Below, piece by piece: positions 33,984 to 42,377 of a stretch of 64,000 nt of DNA. The translations under genes were made by a program, and so were the position numbers. How positions within the stretch are numbered: the stretch's first letter is position 1; each line of letters opens with the position of its first letter. The notes under the pieces are model-generated. The model saw nothing but the letters and a program-made list of their open reading frames with translations, searched no databases and had not been told where the DNA came from. The stretch is taken from positions 41,255 to 105,254 of the forward strand of contig CAZHRC010000005.1 in the NCBI GenBank assembly GCA_964533865.1, in the 5' to 3' direction. The stretch comes from CAZHRC01 sp964533865 (GTDB lineage Bacteria; Bacillota; Clostridia; Tissierellales; Peptoniphilaceae).

Positions 33984-36080
33984 ATGGGTGTGGCAAATTA
34001 TCAAGAAAAAATATATGCAGGCGTCCTGGGAAAAATCCTAGGCGTCTACCTAGGAAGACCGGTCGAAGGGTGGAGTTACGAAAAAATCCGAGAGACCTTT
34101 GACGAAATCAAGTACTATGTTCACGATAAAATCGGTGTACCATTGATCGTCTCCGATGATGATATTTCGGGAACCTTTGGATTTTTTAAAGGGATTGAAG
34201 ATTACGGTTACTCAGCAGACATGACGGCTGAAGATTTTGGGAAAACTTGGCTTAATTACATTATAGAAGACAAAACGATTTTGTGGTGGGGGGGGCTTGG
34301 TCGTTCCACTGAGCACACCGCGTTTCTCAATTTAAAACAGGGTATCCCAGCACCAAAGAGCGGGTCCATCGAGCAAAATGGCAAAACGTTGGCGGAGCAA
34401 ATCGGGGCTCAGATCTTCATCGACGCCATCGCCATGGCTTGCCCAAACAACCCAGATTTGGCAGTGGATCTCGTTCGCAAGGCGGCTTCAGTCAGCCATG
34501 ACGGCTTAGCGGTCGAAGCAGCGTGTCACTTAGCAGCGCTTCAAGCGATGGCCTTTGAAGAAAAAGATCTGGATGTGCTATTCGATCGCGCCATCACCTA
34601 TGTTCAAAACGAAGAACTGATCGCAATGATTGCAGATGTTCGTCAAATATGTAAAAAAGAATCCGATTGGCGCGCAGTTAGAGCCTATCTCGATCCCAAA
34701 TACGGCTATGGTGTTTGCCCAGGGTGTTGTCACATGATTCCTAACCACGCCATGGTGGTGGCTTCGATTTTACTTGGAGGAGACGACTTCCAAAAATCCA
34801 TTAGCATTGCGACATCAGCAGCATGGGATACGGATTGTAATGCTGGTAACGTCGGTGCCTTCAACGGTATTCGTTTAGGGTTGGACGCCATCGAAGCGGG
34901 ACTGGACTATCGCAGTCCTGTTGCGGATCGCATGTACGTCGTGACATCCGACGGCGGATCAGTGGTCTCCGATGCTGTGATTGAGGCAAAAAGCATTATC
35001 GTCGCAGCGGCTAAACTGGCGGGCGAAGCGGTGCCAACACTGTCTCCAAAACGTTTTAGCTTTGAGTTTAGAGGATCAACCCAAGGGTTTATGCCTTGTG
35101 AGTACGACCATGGCTACAACGCTGAAGTCAGCGTGTCAAACACCAACCTCACTTCTGACGAAAACGGGTTGGAGATTTCAGTGGGACACTTGGCAGATGG
35201 GGTGACAGCAACGGTTTCGACACCGACATTTATCGATTTTTCAAAAATGTCTAGAAATTTTTCAACCGTTGCCTCGCCTACCCTATACAGTTCTCAAGTC
35301 GTCAAAACCCAGGCGCGTTTGATCGATGATGGCCAGGTGTTTATGCGTCCTTATGTGCTCTATTACACCATCGATAACGATGAAGCGGTGATTTATGGCG
35401 AATATCGTCAATTGACACCAGCGACGGCAGAAACCGTCTGGCAAATTCCAGACACAGGTGGTATGGCTATTTTCAAATTGGGTTATGAGTTAAAGAGCAG
35501 TGCGAAATTCGCTGGTCGCGTTCAAATTTCCTCTGTGGATTGGACGGGAGCACCGACGGCGTTCCATCAAAAAGGGATGTTAATGAACTCGATATGGAAT
35601 ACGACGCCACTGTGGTCGGCAAGCTTTGCGAGTTCTGCAAAGCACTTTGCAGCTGACTTTAAACAAACCTACTGTGTCTCTCACGATGAAAAGGACGGTC
35701 TAGCCACCATCGGTACTGAGCAGTGGATGGACTACGCTGTATCCTCAACTTGTTTTTACAACTTACACGAAGCCGGTGGACTGGTGGCAAGAGCAAAAGG
35801 CCACAAGCGCTATTATGGCGCAGTTCTTAACCAATACAAAGAAGCGGTGATCTACGTTCAAAAAGACGACGCCAGAGAGATACTCGGTACTGCAGATTTT
35901 TCCTACGTCGAAGACGTGGGATACACCCTCACTTTAAGAGTATCAGGCGATCAATTGACTTTCGAAGTGGACGGTAGCGAAGTGTTATCGGTTATAGACA
36001 GCACTTACACTGAAGGCGGGGCGGGCTTCACGATCTCCAAGGGTACGATGACCTGCAACAACTTCAGCATCACGGAGTAA
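33984..36080 (+). CDS. ADP-ribosylglycohydrolase-family protein with C-terminal beta-sandwich (tandem paralogue)
   Basis: 698 residues, the same architecture as its neighbour and similar through its full length: AGVLGKILGVYLGRPVEGW, SDDDISGTFGFF, ASVSHDGLAVEAA, AWDTDCNAGNVGAF in the hydrolase half, and MDYAVSSTCFYNLHEAGGLV, TFEVDGSEVLSV in the C-terminal half. The middle regions (about residues 365-540) diverge most, which suggests the pair differ in substrate or form a heteromer. The metal-binding Asp and Thr positions appear kept in both. Two bases separate the genes, so they are made together. Tandem retention of both in one operon argues that both are functional. Confidence 0.85.
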   Translation: MGVANYQEKIYAGVLGKILGVYLGRPVEGWSYEKIRETFDEIKYYVHDKIGVPLIVSDDDISGTFGFFKGIEDYGYSADMTAEDFGKTWLNYIIEDKTILWWGGLGRSTEHTAFLNLKQGIPAPKSGSIEQNGKTLAEQIGAQIFIDAIAMACPNNPDLAVDLVRKAASVSHDGLAVEAACHLAALQAMAFEEKDLDVLFDRAITYVQNEELIAMIADVRQICKKESDWRAVRAYLDPKYGYGVCPGCCHMIPNHAMVVASILLGGDDFQKSISIATSAAWDTDCNAGNVGAFNGIRLGLDAIEAGLDYRSPVADRMYVVTSDGGSVVSDAVIEAKSIIVAAAKLAGEAVPTLSPKRFSFEFRGSTQGFMPCEYDHGYNAEVSVSNTNLTSDENGLEISVGHLADGVTATVSTPTFIDFSKMSRNFSTVASPTLYSSQVVKTQARLIDDGQVFMRPYVLYYTIDNDEAVIYGEYRQLTPATAETVWQIPDTGGMAIFKLGYELKSSAKFAGRVQISSVDWTGAPTAFHQKGMLMNSIWNTTPLWSASFASSAKHFAADFKQTYCVSHDEKDGLATIGTEQWMDYAVSSTCFYNLHEAGGLVARAKGHKRYYGAVLNQYKEAVIYVQKDDAREILGTADFSYVEDVGYTLTLRVSGDQLTFEVDGSEVLSVIDSTYTEGGAGFTISKGTMTCNNFSITE

Positions 36081-36083
36081 CCT

Positions 36084-36947
36084 ATGGATTATGTGATTGC
36101 ATCCATCATTGCCACCGATGAGATATATTTTCCAAACGCAGCACAATCCATTATGGCAATTGGCGGTGCTGGAATTTACGCTCTTTGCGGCGTGAAGTGC
36201 TGGGGAGATAGCGTGTTGATGGTCACTGGCGTCGGCGAGGATTTCGATCAGCTCAATGGCACTTGGTTTAAGAAAAACCAGTTGAGCATGGAAGGGCTTA
36301 TCGTAAAAGATGACAAGACCCCCCACACGGTGATTCGTTATTTTGAAGATGGTGAGCGTGAAGAAACTGCGGTGTACGGGTCGGACCATTTCCATCACAT
36401 CGAGGTGACCGCTCAAGAATTGACCCCTTACTTTAAAACGGCGAAAGGCATGTATGTTTTCAGAAATAGCGAAAGTGCTTTTTGGGATCAAATGATCTCT
36501 GCAAAAGCCAATAGCGACACCAAAGTCCTCTGGGAGATCGCAAACGATGCGACTTATAGGGAAAACTTAGATCAGGTGCGCACCATCGCCGAGAAAATGG
36601 ACGTGTTTTCCATCAACTTGACCGAGTCAAAAGCTTTGATGGGAACTGAGGATCTCCAAGAGATCATCGGCAACTATCAGTCATGGGATGTGGGTTTGGT
36701 ATTTTTAAGAATGGGTTCAAAAGGGGCGATAATGATTGGGTCTGGACAGGTGGTCGAAGTGCCATCAGAAAAGGTAGAAGGCATTATCGATCCCACTGGT
36801 GGAGGAAATAGTTCCTCTGGGGCGGTGCTCTACGGCTATTGTGAAGGCTATACGCCAAAAGAGTGCGGAAGGATGGGAAGCATGGCAGCGGCTGTTTGTT
36901 TGGCTCAATATGGCGTGCCGGAAGTGGTCCCGCGCCTTTCGCTGTGA
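36084..36947 (+). CDS. PfkB-family protein with altered catalytic motif
   Basis: 287 residues, ribokinase fold without the long N-terminal signature. Recognisable parts are AIGGAGIYALCGVKCWGD, VFLRMGSKGAIMI and, at the active site, DPTGGGNSSSGAVLYGYCEG. Active PfkB kinases carry GAGD there, whose Asp is the catalytic base; this protein has GGGN. That variant resembles, from memory, the Mak32-like branch. It may therefore have lost kinase activity or use a different mechanism. It sits four bases after the second ADP-ribosylglycohydrolase, before the phosphorylase. Confidence 0.8.
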   Translation: MDYVIASIIATDEIYFPNAAQSIMAIGGAGIYALCGVKCWGDSVLMVTGVGEDFDQLNGTWFKKNQLSMEGLIVKDDKTPHTVIRYFEDGEREETAVYGSDHFHHIEVTAQELTPYFKTAKGMYVFRNSESAFWDQMISAKANSDTKVLWEIANDATYRENLDQVRTIAEKMDVFSINLTESKALMGTEDLQEIIGNYQSWDVGLVFLRMGSKGAIMIGSGQVVEVPSEKVEGIIDPTGGGNSSSGAVLYGYCEGYTPKECGRMGSMAAAVCLAQYGVPEVVPRLSL

Positions 36948-36961
36948 AGAAAAGGAGAAAG

Positions 36962-37867
36962 ATGAAAAGCGAAGATATTCGGAAGAAACCTTCCATAAAA
37001 CACATACAAGACCAATATGAGTACGTGAACAACGTCCCACAGCGGGGTTTGATCATTAATGGGAAACCGGCGATGACCCAAATCGACCCTGACAAAGTGG
37101 GCGACTACGTGCTTATTACCGTGCGAGATGCCCTATGCGCCTACGAACAAGATCCAGCCAAGCAAATCGCTGAGCGGTTGGAAAATGCGGAGCATATTGG
37201 GACATCGGGGATGTTTACGTCCTACACAGGATACTATAAAAACGCAAAAATTACTGTCGTCAGCGGTGGGAGTGGATCGCCAGAAATGGAATTGATCCTT
37301 TACGATTACATGGAATACACTGACGCTTCCACGTTTATTCGCGTTGGTGGTTCAGGTGGTATAGGAGATGACGTTCGCCCAGGAGATATTGTTATTGCCA
37401 GCGGCGTCGTTCGCGAAGAGGGGATGACCAAAGCCTACATTCCAGCAGAATATCCGGCGACGTCTCACTACGAGGTGGTGACTGCCCTTGCCACAGCGGC
37501 TGATCGGGAAAATGCACCTTATCACATCGGCGTCACCTTATCGGTGGATAGCGACTTTGTCGGTGGAGGTAGACCAGGGGTGGGCGGTTACATGCAGCCT
37601 TGGAACACCCAGATCGCAGGGATCTACAATCGTGCAGGCATACTCAATGGCGATAGGGAATCAGCGGCGATCGTGACTCTTTCTGCGCTCTTTGGCAGAC
37701 GAGGCGGTTCGATTTGTTCTGTTTCGGACAACTTGTGCACAGGTGAAAAATTTGAAGCGGGCACAGGTCATCATGATGCGATCACCATCGCTCTCGAAGG
37801 ATGTGCCGTCCTTTGGGAAATGGATCAGCTAAAAAAAGAACGGGGAAAGGCCAACTGGACACTTTAA
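36962..37867 (+). CDS. Nucleoside phosphorylase (PNP/UDP family, uridine-phosphorylase-like)
   Basis: 301 residues from ATG 36962, with AAGGAG at a proper distance; the longer frame from 36863 overlaps the PfkB gene and is rejected. Family landmarks: GTSGMFTSYTGYYKNAKITV, VSGGSGSPEMELILYD, FIRVGGSGGIGDDVRPGDIV, then EEGMTKAYIPAEYPA and LSVDSDF. It should split a nucleoside with phosphate to the free base and (deoxy)ribose-1-phosphate. The N-terminal 45 residues are longer than in E. coli uridine phosphorylase, so the exact substrate may differ. It is one of four base-sugar bond enzymes in this operon. Confidence 0.85.
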   Translation: MKSEDIRKKPSIKHIQDQYEYVNNVPQRGLIINGKPAMTQIDPDKVGDYVLITVRDALCAYEQDPAKQIAERLENAEHIGTSGMFTSYTGYYKNAKITVVSGGSGSPEMELILYDYMEYTDASTFIRVGGSGGIGDDVRPGDIVIASGVVREEGMTKAYIPAEYPATSHYEVVTALATAADRENAPYHIGVTLSVDSDFVGGGRPGVGGYMQPWNTQIAGIYNRAGILNGDRESAAIVTLSALFGRRGGSICSVSDNLCTGEKFEAGTGHHDAITIALEGCAVLWEMDQLKKERGKANWTL

Positions 37868-37899
37868 TCCCCAGAACAAAAACAAAATGGAGGATGATT

Positions 37900-39036
37900 A
37901 TGGAAAAATGGAACAATGCCATGCAAGCTCAAGTGTTCTCATTGCCTGAGCTCATCGAGTCCCAATACGAAGATTTAGAGCCAAAGGCGCGAGTGGTACT
38001 CTCTTTTCAAGAAATATTCAACATTCAACGCATCGTCTTAACGGGGTGTGGCGATTCTTATGCCGCGTGTATGGCGATGAAATACGCCTTTGAAATGCTC
38101 GGTGGCATTCCGACAGAGGTGGTACCCGCCTTGGAGCTTAGCCGTTTTTACGCAGAGGATCAAATGGGCGTCGATTGTCAAAACCCACTAGTCATCGCCG
38201 TATCCAATTCAGGAAATGGTGCGAGAGTTTCAGAAGCTGTACAGCGCGCTAAATTACACGGTTGTTATGTACTAGGTATCACAGGTAACGAAGGCTCTGC
38301 GTTGGGTGTGCATTGCGACAAAATCCTAAAACTCGAGATTCCATCTTTTGAGAGCGCACCTGGGGTGAGAAGCTACGAAGTGAGTCTCATCGCCTTGTTG
38401 TTATTGGCGATTCGTTTTGGTGAAGTTCGCGGAAAATACACTATGGATCTTGCCATGGCGTACCGCTACGATATTCGGGACGCAGGCAAGGCGTTAGCAG
38501 AGGTCATGGACGCCATGGACAAAGCTTGCCTAGACCTTGCTGACAAATGGAAAGACCTTCCGTGTTACGACTTTGTAGGTGCGGGATTTGACTACGCTTC
38601 TGCGTGGTTTGGTCAGGCTAAAATTCTAGAGGCTACAGGAAAATTCGCCATGCATATCAACTCGGAGGAATGGTTTCATCTGAACTTCTTCGCTAGAGAT
38701 GCCAAAAACATGGGGACATTTATCGTGGCGAATGCGATGAATCCAGCGATGAGTCGAAACTTAGAGTTGGTGCATTACGCCAATGTTCTAGGCAGACCGA
38801 TATGTGTGATCACCGATGGGGAACCCAAACTATTTGGCGAGGATGTCACTTATATCCGCGTGCCAACATCAAAATACCCGATGACTTTGCCACTGACCCA
38901 ATTTGCACCGATGGCGCTGTTTGCCGCTTACGTATCCGCGATGATCGGCGAGGAATACGGTAGAGGGACAAAAGATGAATGGTCCTTCGCAGAACACGGC
39001 GCATGTGTGACCAACAGCGAAATCGTCGTAAAATAG
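37900..39036 (+). CDS. SIS-domain protein (sugar isomerase/aminotransferase-like)
   Basis: 378 residues from ATG 37900, with TGGAGG six bases upstream. Two SIS domains: the first shows LTGCGDSYAACMAMKYAFEML and VIAVSNSGNGARVSEAV, the second DFVGAGFDYASAWFGQAKILEATG with NSEEWFHLNFF. This is the layout of the phosphosugar isomerase part of GlmS, without the glutaminase domain. Probable job: isomerisation or deamination of a phosphosugar in the pathway. Specificity is unknown. Confidence 0.85.
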   Translation: MEKWNNAMQAQVFSLPELIESQYEDLEPKARVVLSFQEIFNIQRIVLTGCGDSYAACMAMKYAFEMLGGIPTEVVPALELSRFYAEDQMGVDCQNPLVIAVSNSGNGARVSEAVQRAKLHGCYVLGITGNEGSALGVHCDKILKLEIPSFESAPGVRSYEVSLIALLLLAIRFGEVRGKYTMDLAMAYRYDIRDAGKALAEVMDAMDKACLDLADKWKDLPCYDFVGAGFDYASAWFGQAKILEATGKFAMHINSEEWFHLNFFARDAKNMGTFIVANAMNPAMSRNLELVHYANVLGRPICVITDGEPKLFGEDVTYIRVPTSKYPMTLPLTQFAPMALFAAYVSAMIGEEYGRGTKDEWSFAEHGACVTNSEIVVK

Positions 39037-39045
39037 GAGGCTGAC

Positions 39046-39453
39046 ATGCTAAAAACCTACGATCTTCAGACTAAGTACAATGATATTATCGACATTACGC
39101 CCCAAGTGATTCAAGCCGTAGAGGAAAGCGGCGCTCAAGAAGGGACGGTCATCGTTTATAACCCCCACTCCACAGCGGGCATCACCGTGTTTTCCCCTTG
39201 GGATCCTGCTGGGTTTATCGATCTCGATGAAGAGATCAGACGGTTGATCCCCACGCGCATCGACTTTCATCACCAACACGACACCCCACAAGACGCGGCA
39301 GGCCATTTGAAATCAGCGCTCTTTGGCGTATCGGTGAGCTTCATCGTTCACGATGGAAAATTGATGATCGGTGGATCACAAAAAATATATTTCTTGGAAT
39401 TTGATGGACCGCGTACGCGCAAATTCAATGTCAAAGTCCAAAAAGACCAATAG
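39046..39453 (+). CDS. yjbQ: YjbQ/UPF0047 family protein
   Basis: 135 residues, the whole family length. Conserved features are EGTVIVYNPHSTAGITVF and the His-rich run DFHHQHDTPQDAAGHLKSALFG, then KIYFLEFDGPRTRKFNVKV. These His residues form the presumed active site. Family members show thiamin-phosphate-synthase activity in vitro, but the physiological role is doubtful. Its place in a nucleoside/sugar operon suggests a condensation or phosphate-transfer step specific to this pathway. Nine bases separate it from the SIS gene. Confidence 0.88.
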   Translation: MLKTYDLQTKYNDIIDITPQVIQAVEESGAQEGTVIVYNPHSTAGITVFSPWDPAGFIDLDEEIRRLIPTRIDFHHQHDTPQDAAGHLKSALFGVSVSFIVHDGKLMIGGSQKIYFLEFDGPRTRKFNVKVQKDQ

Positions 39454-39466
39454 AGAGGAGATTTCT

Positions 39467-40414
39467 ATGAAAAAAGTCATTATCGACTGCGATCCAGGTA
39501 TGGACGATTCCATGGCCATAGTCATGGCGTGTAAATCCGGTGTTTTGGATATTGCAGCTATCACTACGGTAAATGGAAACTATCCCATCGAGGTCACTTC
39601 TGTCAATGCGCGGAAAGTACTCGAACTTTTGGGCAGAACGGAAATCCCGGTAGCAAAAGGCATGGGAAATCCCATGGTACGCAAAAGTCCCTCCGACCCT
39701 TTCTCCCATGGTGATGATGGGCAAGCGGAGAACTTCCTGCCAGATCCCAAAATGCCGTTGTCTGAAAAACACGCCGTAGAAATGATCATCGACACGGTCA
39801 ATGCCAATCCAGGCGAGGTCACTCTTATTGCCACTGGGCCGTTGTCCAACATCGCAATGGCGATGGTGAAAGCGCCTGAAATCGTCCCTAAAATCGCTGA
39901 AATCATCGCTATTTCAGGCTCTTTTGGCACCAATGACTACGCGTTTTTAAACGCGACTGGGGATACCCCCCAAAGCGAATGGAACGTTTACGTGGATCCC
40001 GAAGCGTCAAAAATCGTCTATGAATCCGGTGTGCCTTTTGTGGCGTTGGGACTCGACGTAGCGACACACTTCGAAGTAGATTTTAGCGAAGAGGACATCA
40101 AGGCCATGGAAGATTCAGCAAATCCTGAAGCTGCGTTTTTAAGACAGGCAATTCGTTTCGTCACCAGTAGAGGGTATGACCCCTACTGCACCATCATCGA
40201 CTGTATGGCGGTGGCCTATGCCATCGATCCCACATTGGTCGAGACCTTCCAAGGTCGCGTAGGCGTCGAAACCCAAAGTCCACTGACATTGGGGATGACC
40301 GTGCTGGACCGCAGACACCACCATGTGTGGGAGGACCTTCCCATGGTCACCATCGGAAAATCGGCTGACTATGAGAAATTTTTGAACATGCTGTTGGCTT
40401 ACGTGTTGAAGTAG
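39467..40414 (+). CDS. Inosine/uridine-preferring nucleoside hydrolase
   Basis: 315 residues from ATG 39467, behind GAGAGGAG; the longer frame from 39371 overlaps yjbQ. The calcium-binding signature DCDPGMDDSMAIVMA supplies D7, D9, D13 and D14. Further family parts are IAAITTVNGNYPIEVTSVNA, LIATGPLSNIAMAM, ISGSFG and SEWNVYVDPEAS. The enzyme hydrolyses nucleosides to base plus free ribose. It complements the phosphorylases of the same operon, giving ribose that the PfkB kinase could phosphorylate. Confidence 0.92.
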   Translation: MKKVIIDCDPGMDDSMAIVMACKSGVLDIAAITTVNGNYPIEVTSVNARKVLELLGRTEIPVAKGMGNPMVRKSPSDPFSHGDDGQAENFLPDPKMPLSEKHAVEMIIDTVNANPGEVTLIATGPLSNIAMAMVKAPEIVPKIAEIIAISGSFGTNDYAFLNATGDTPQSEWNVYVDPEASKIVYESGVPFVALGLDVATHFEVDFSEEDIKAMEDSANPEAAFLRQAIRFVTSRGYDPYCTIIDCMAVAYAIDPTLVETFQGRVGVETQSPLTLGMTVLDRRHHHVWEDLPMVTIGKSADYEKFLNMLLAYVLK

Positions 40415-40423
40415 AGGTGAATC

Positions 40424-41524
40424 ATGTACAAAAAGGAAAATATCTATATTGCTGGGCCTGAGTGTTTTTACACCGGCGGTCCAGAGTTATTAAGGGTGAT
40501 GAAAGCTCGTACGGAAAACATGGGAATGGGCGTCACCCTGCCCAACGACAATCCGCTGGATATGGGAAACCCCGATCATCGTAAACGCGCCGATAGCATC
40601 TTCAAAGACCTGGAGACCATTATGCACGATACGACGGGTATCATTGCGGACTTGGAAGCCTACCGCGGCAGCGAACCAGATAGTGGCACAGTGTATGAAA
40701 TCGGCATGGCCTATGCGGAAGGGTATAAATGCTTTGGCTACACGAGAGATAAGCGAAACCTCTATTGGAAGGACCAAAAATATCGCCTCGTCGATGGCGA
40801 AATCCTAGACGAACACGGAGAAGTCGCGCCTTATGCCGATCTTCCTTTTGCACCGACCATCATAGGCTCTACCACCATCATTGAAGGGGATTATGACGAT
40901 TGTCTAAAAGCCTATATGTTAGCGGTAGAAGAAGATCACAAAAACGCAGGGCGTCGCTATCGCTATGAATCTCAAATGGACAAACCCACCCTGCCTCCTT
41001 CGGACAAAGTTCGTATTTATCTGGCGGGACCCGAGCGATATGCAAAAGATGGCGCAGAAAAGCTCGCGGTAATGAAGGCGTTATGCGAAAAGTACGGCTT
41101 TGAAGCCTATTCGCCATTGGATTGGGCAGAAGGGGTGACCGAGATTGAAACCGATAGCCCTTACACTCGAGCGGTCAACCTTTTTGACAACTTCCAACAA
41201 CACGTGAGAAACGCCGATGTGATCATCGCCAACCTCAACGATTACAGGGGCTACGAGTGTATGAATGACGCCTCCTTTGAGTGTGGGATGGGCTTCCAAC
41301 TGGGCAAAAAGCTCTATGCCTACATGGACGATACCCGCCCGATGATTGAGCGCATTCCAAACTACGGCGAAGCAAAAGGCTATAAAGACATGACGGGATC
41401 AGACGTGGAAAACTTTAACTATCCGTTGAATCTCATGTTTAGTTGCTCGATGAAAATCTTTGAAGGTGCCTTTGAAAACGTGATCGAAGCCATCGCAGAA
41501 GACATTAAAAAGGAGCGCATATGA
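40424..41524 (+). CDS. Two-domain nucleoside 2-deoxyribosyltransferase-like protein
   Basis: 366 residues with an internal duplication. Domain 1 (about 5-150) reads IYIAGPECFYTGGPELLRVM and GIIADLEAYRGSEPDSGTVYEIG; domain 2 (about 195-345) reads IYLAGPERYAKDGAEKLAVM and VIIANLNDYRGYECMNDASFECG. In the first domain the catalytic Glu lies in a standard PDSGTVYEIG context; in the second this is MNDASFECG, so Glu is kept but its surroundings differ. Single-domain enzymes are about 150-170 residues and swap bases on deoxyribose. The fusion may be a specialised glycosidase or transferase. Coupled to the next gene by ATGA overlap. Confidence 0.85.
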   Translation: MYKKENIYIAGPECFYTGGPELLRVMKARTENMGMGVTLPNDNPLDMGNPDHRKRADSIFKDLETIMHDTTGIIADLEAYRGSEPDSGTVYEIGMAYAEGYKCFGYTRDKRNLYWKDQKYRLVDGEILDEHGEVAPYADLPFAPTIIGSTTIIEGDYDDCLKAYMLAVEEDHKNAGRRYRYESQMDKPTLPPSDKVRIYLAGPERYAKDGAEKLAVMKALCEKYGFEAYSPLDWAEGVTEIETDSPYTRAVNLFDNFQQHVRNADVIIANLNDYRGYECMNDASFECGMGFQLGKKLYAYMDDTRPMIERIPNYGEAKGYKDMTGSDVENFNYPLNLMFSCSMKIFEGAFENVIEAIAEDIKKERI

Positions 41525-42348
41525 CCACTGTCTATGACAAGCTTGTGAGATGCTACGAGAGCATTGCCGATCAAATCACTACAGTGCCGAAATTGGCATT
41601 AGTTCTTGGGTCAGGTCTTGGGGATTTTGCAAAGGAAATCGACGTCGAAAAGGTCATCGAGTACAAAGACATCGTCGATTTTCCCGTATCCACCGTCGTA
41701 GGACACAAAGGACAATACATCTTTGGCAAGGTTAACGGTGTGCCCATCGTCGCCATGCAAGGTCGCGTCCATTACTACGAAGGCTATCCCATGACCGATG
41801 TTGTATTGCCAACGCGTTTGATGAAGATGATGGGTGCGGAAATCCTGTTTTTAACCAATGCGGCAGGTGGTGTCAACACCAACTATGAAGCCGGGGATTT
41901 TATGCTTATCAAAGATCAGATAGCAGCACTTGTTCCCAGTCCATTGATTGGACCCAATATTGATGCACTAGGTGTTCGCTTCCCTGATATGAGCCATATT
42001 TACGACCCAGAGCTCTCCCAGACCATACGCGAAACAGCTAAAAGCCTAGACATCAAACTTCAAGAAGGGGTCTATATGCAATTTACTGGCCCAGCCTACG
42101 AAAGTCCAGCGGAAATCGTCATGAGCCGAGCGGTAGGTGCCGATGCAGTTGGAATGAGTACGGCATGTGAAGCGATTGCAGCAGTGCACATGGGTATGAA
42201 AGTGGTGGGGATATCCTGTATCTCCAACCTTGCCGCGGGTATGAGCGGTAAGCCATTGAACCACGAAGAAGTCCAAGAAATTGCCAATAAAGTGTCGGTG
42301 AATTTCAAAAAACTGGTCGCAGCATCCATTAATAATCTCGCGAAATAA
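41521..42348 (+). CDS. punA: Purine nucleoside phosphorylase
   Basis: 275 residues, the trimeric low-molecular-mass PNP type. Signature parts are LALVLGSGLGDFAKEI, VVGHKGQYIFG, AMQGRVHYYEGYPM, LTNAAGGVN, YMQFTGPAYESPAEI and GADAVGMSTACEAIAA with the base-binding region near VGISCISNLAAG. It cleaves inosine and guanosine with phosphate. Its start overlaps the deoxyribosyltransferase stop, and it is the last catalytic gene of the island operon, which strengthens the case for a purine-nucleoside-type substrate. Confidence 0.93.
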   Translation: MTTVYDKLVRCYESIADQITTVPKLALVLGSGLGDFAKEIDVEKVIEYKDIVDFPVSTVVGHKGQYIFGKVNGVPIVAMQGRVHYYEGYPMTDVVLPTRLMKMMGAEILFLTNAAGGVNTNYEAGDFMLIKDQIAALVPSPLIGPNIDALGVRFPDMSHIYDPELSQTIRETAKSLDIKLQEGVYMQFTGPAYESPAEIVMSRAVGADAVGMSTACEAIAAVHMGMKVVGISCISNLAAGMSGKPLNHEEVQEIANKVSVNFKKLVAASINNLAK

Positions 42349-42377
42349 CACAAAATAAATGAGAGGAGGATAGCGTA

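Noticed and set aside
36863..36961. Longer start of the nucleoside phosphorylase
   Set aside because: It overlaps the PfkB gene in another frame, whereas ATG 36962 has AAGGAG upstream and begins near family homology.
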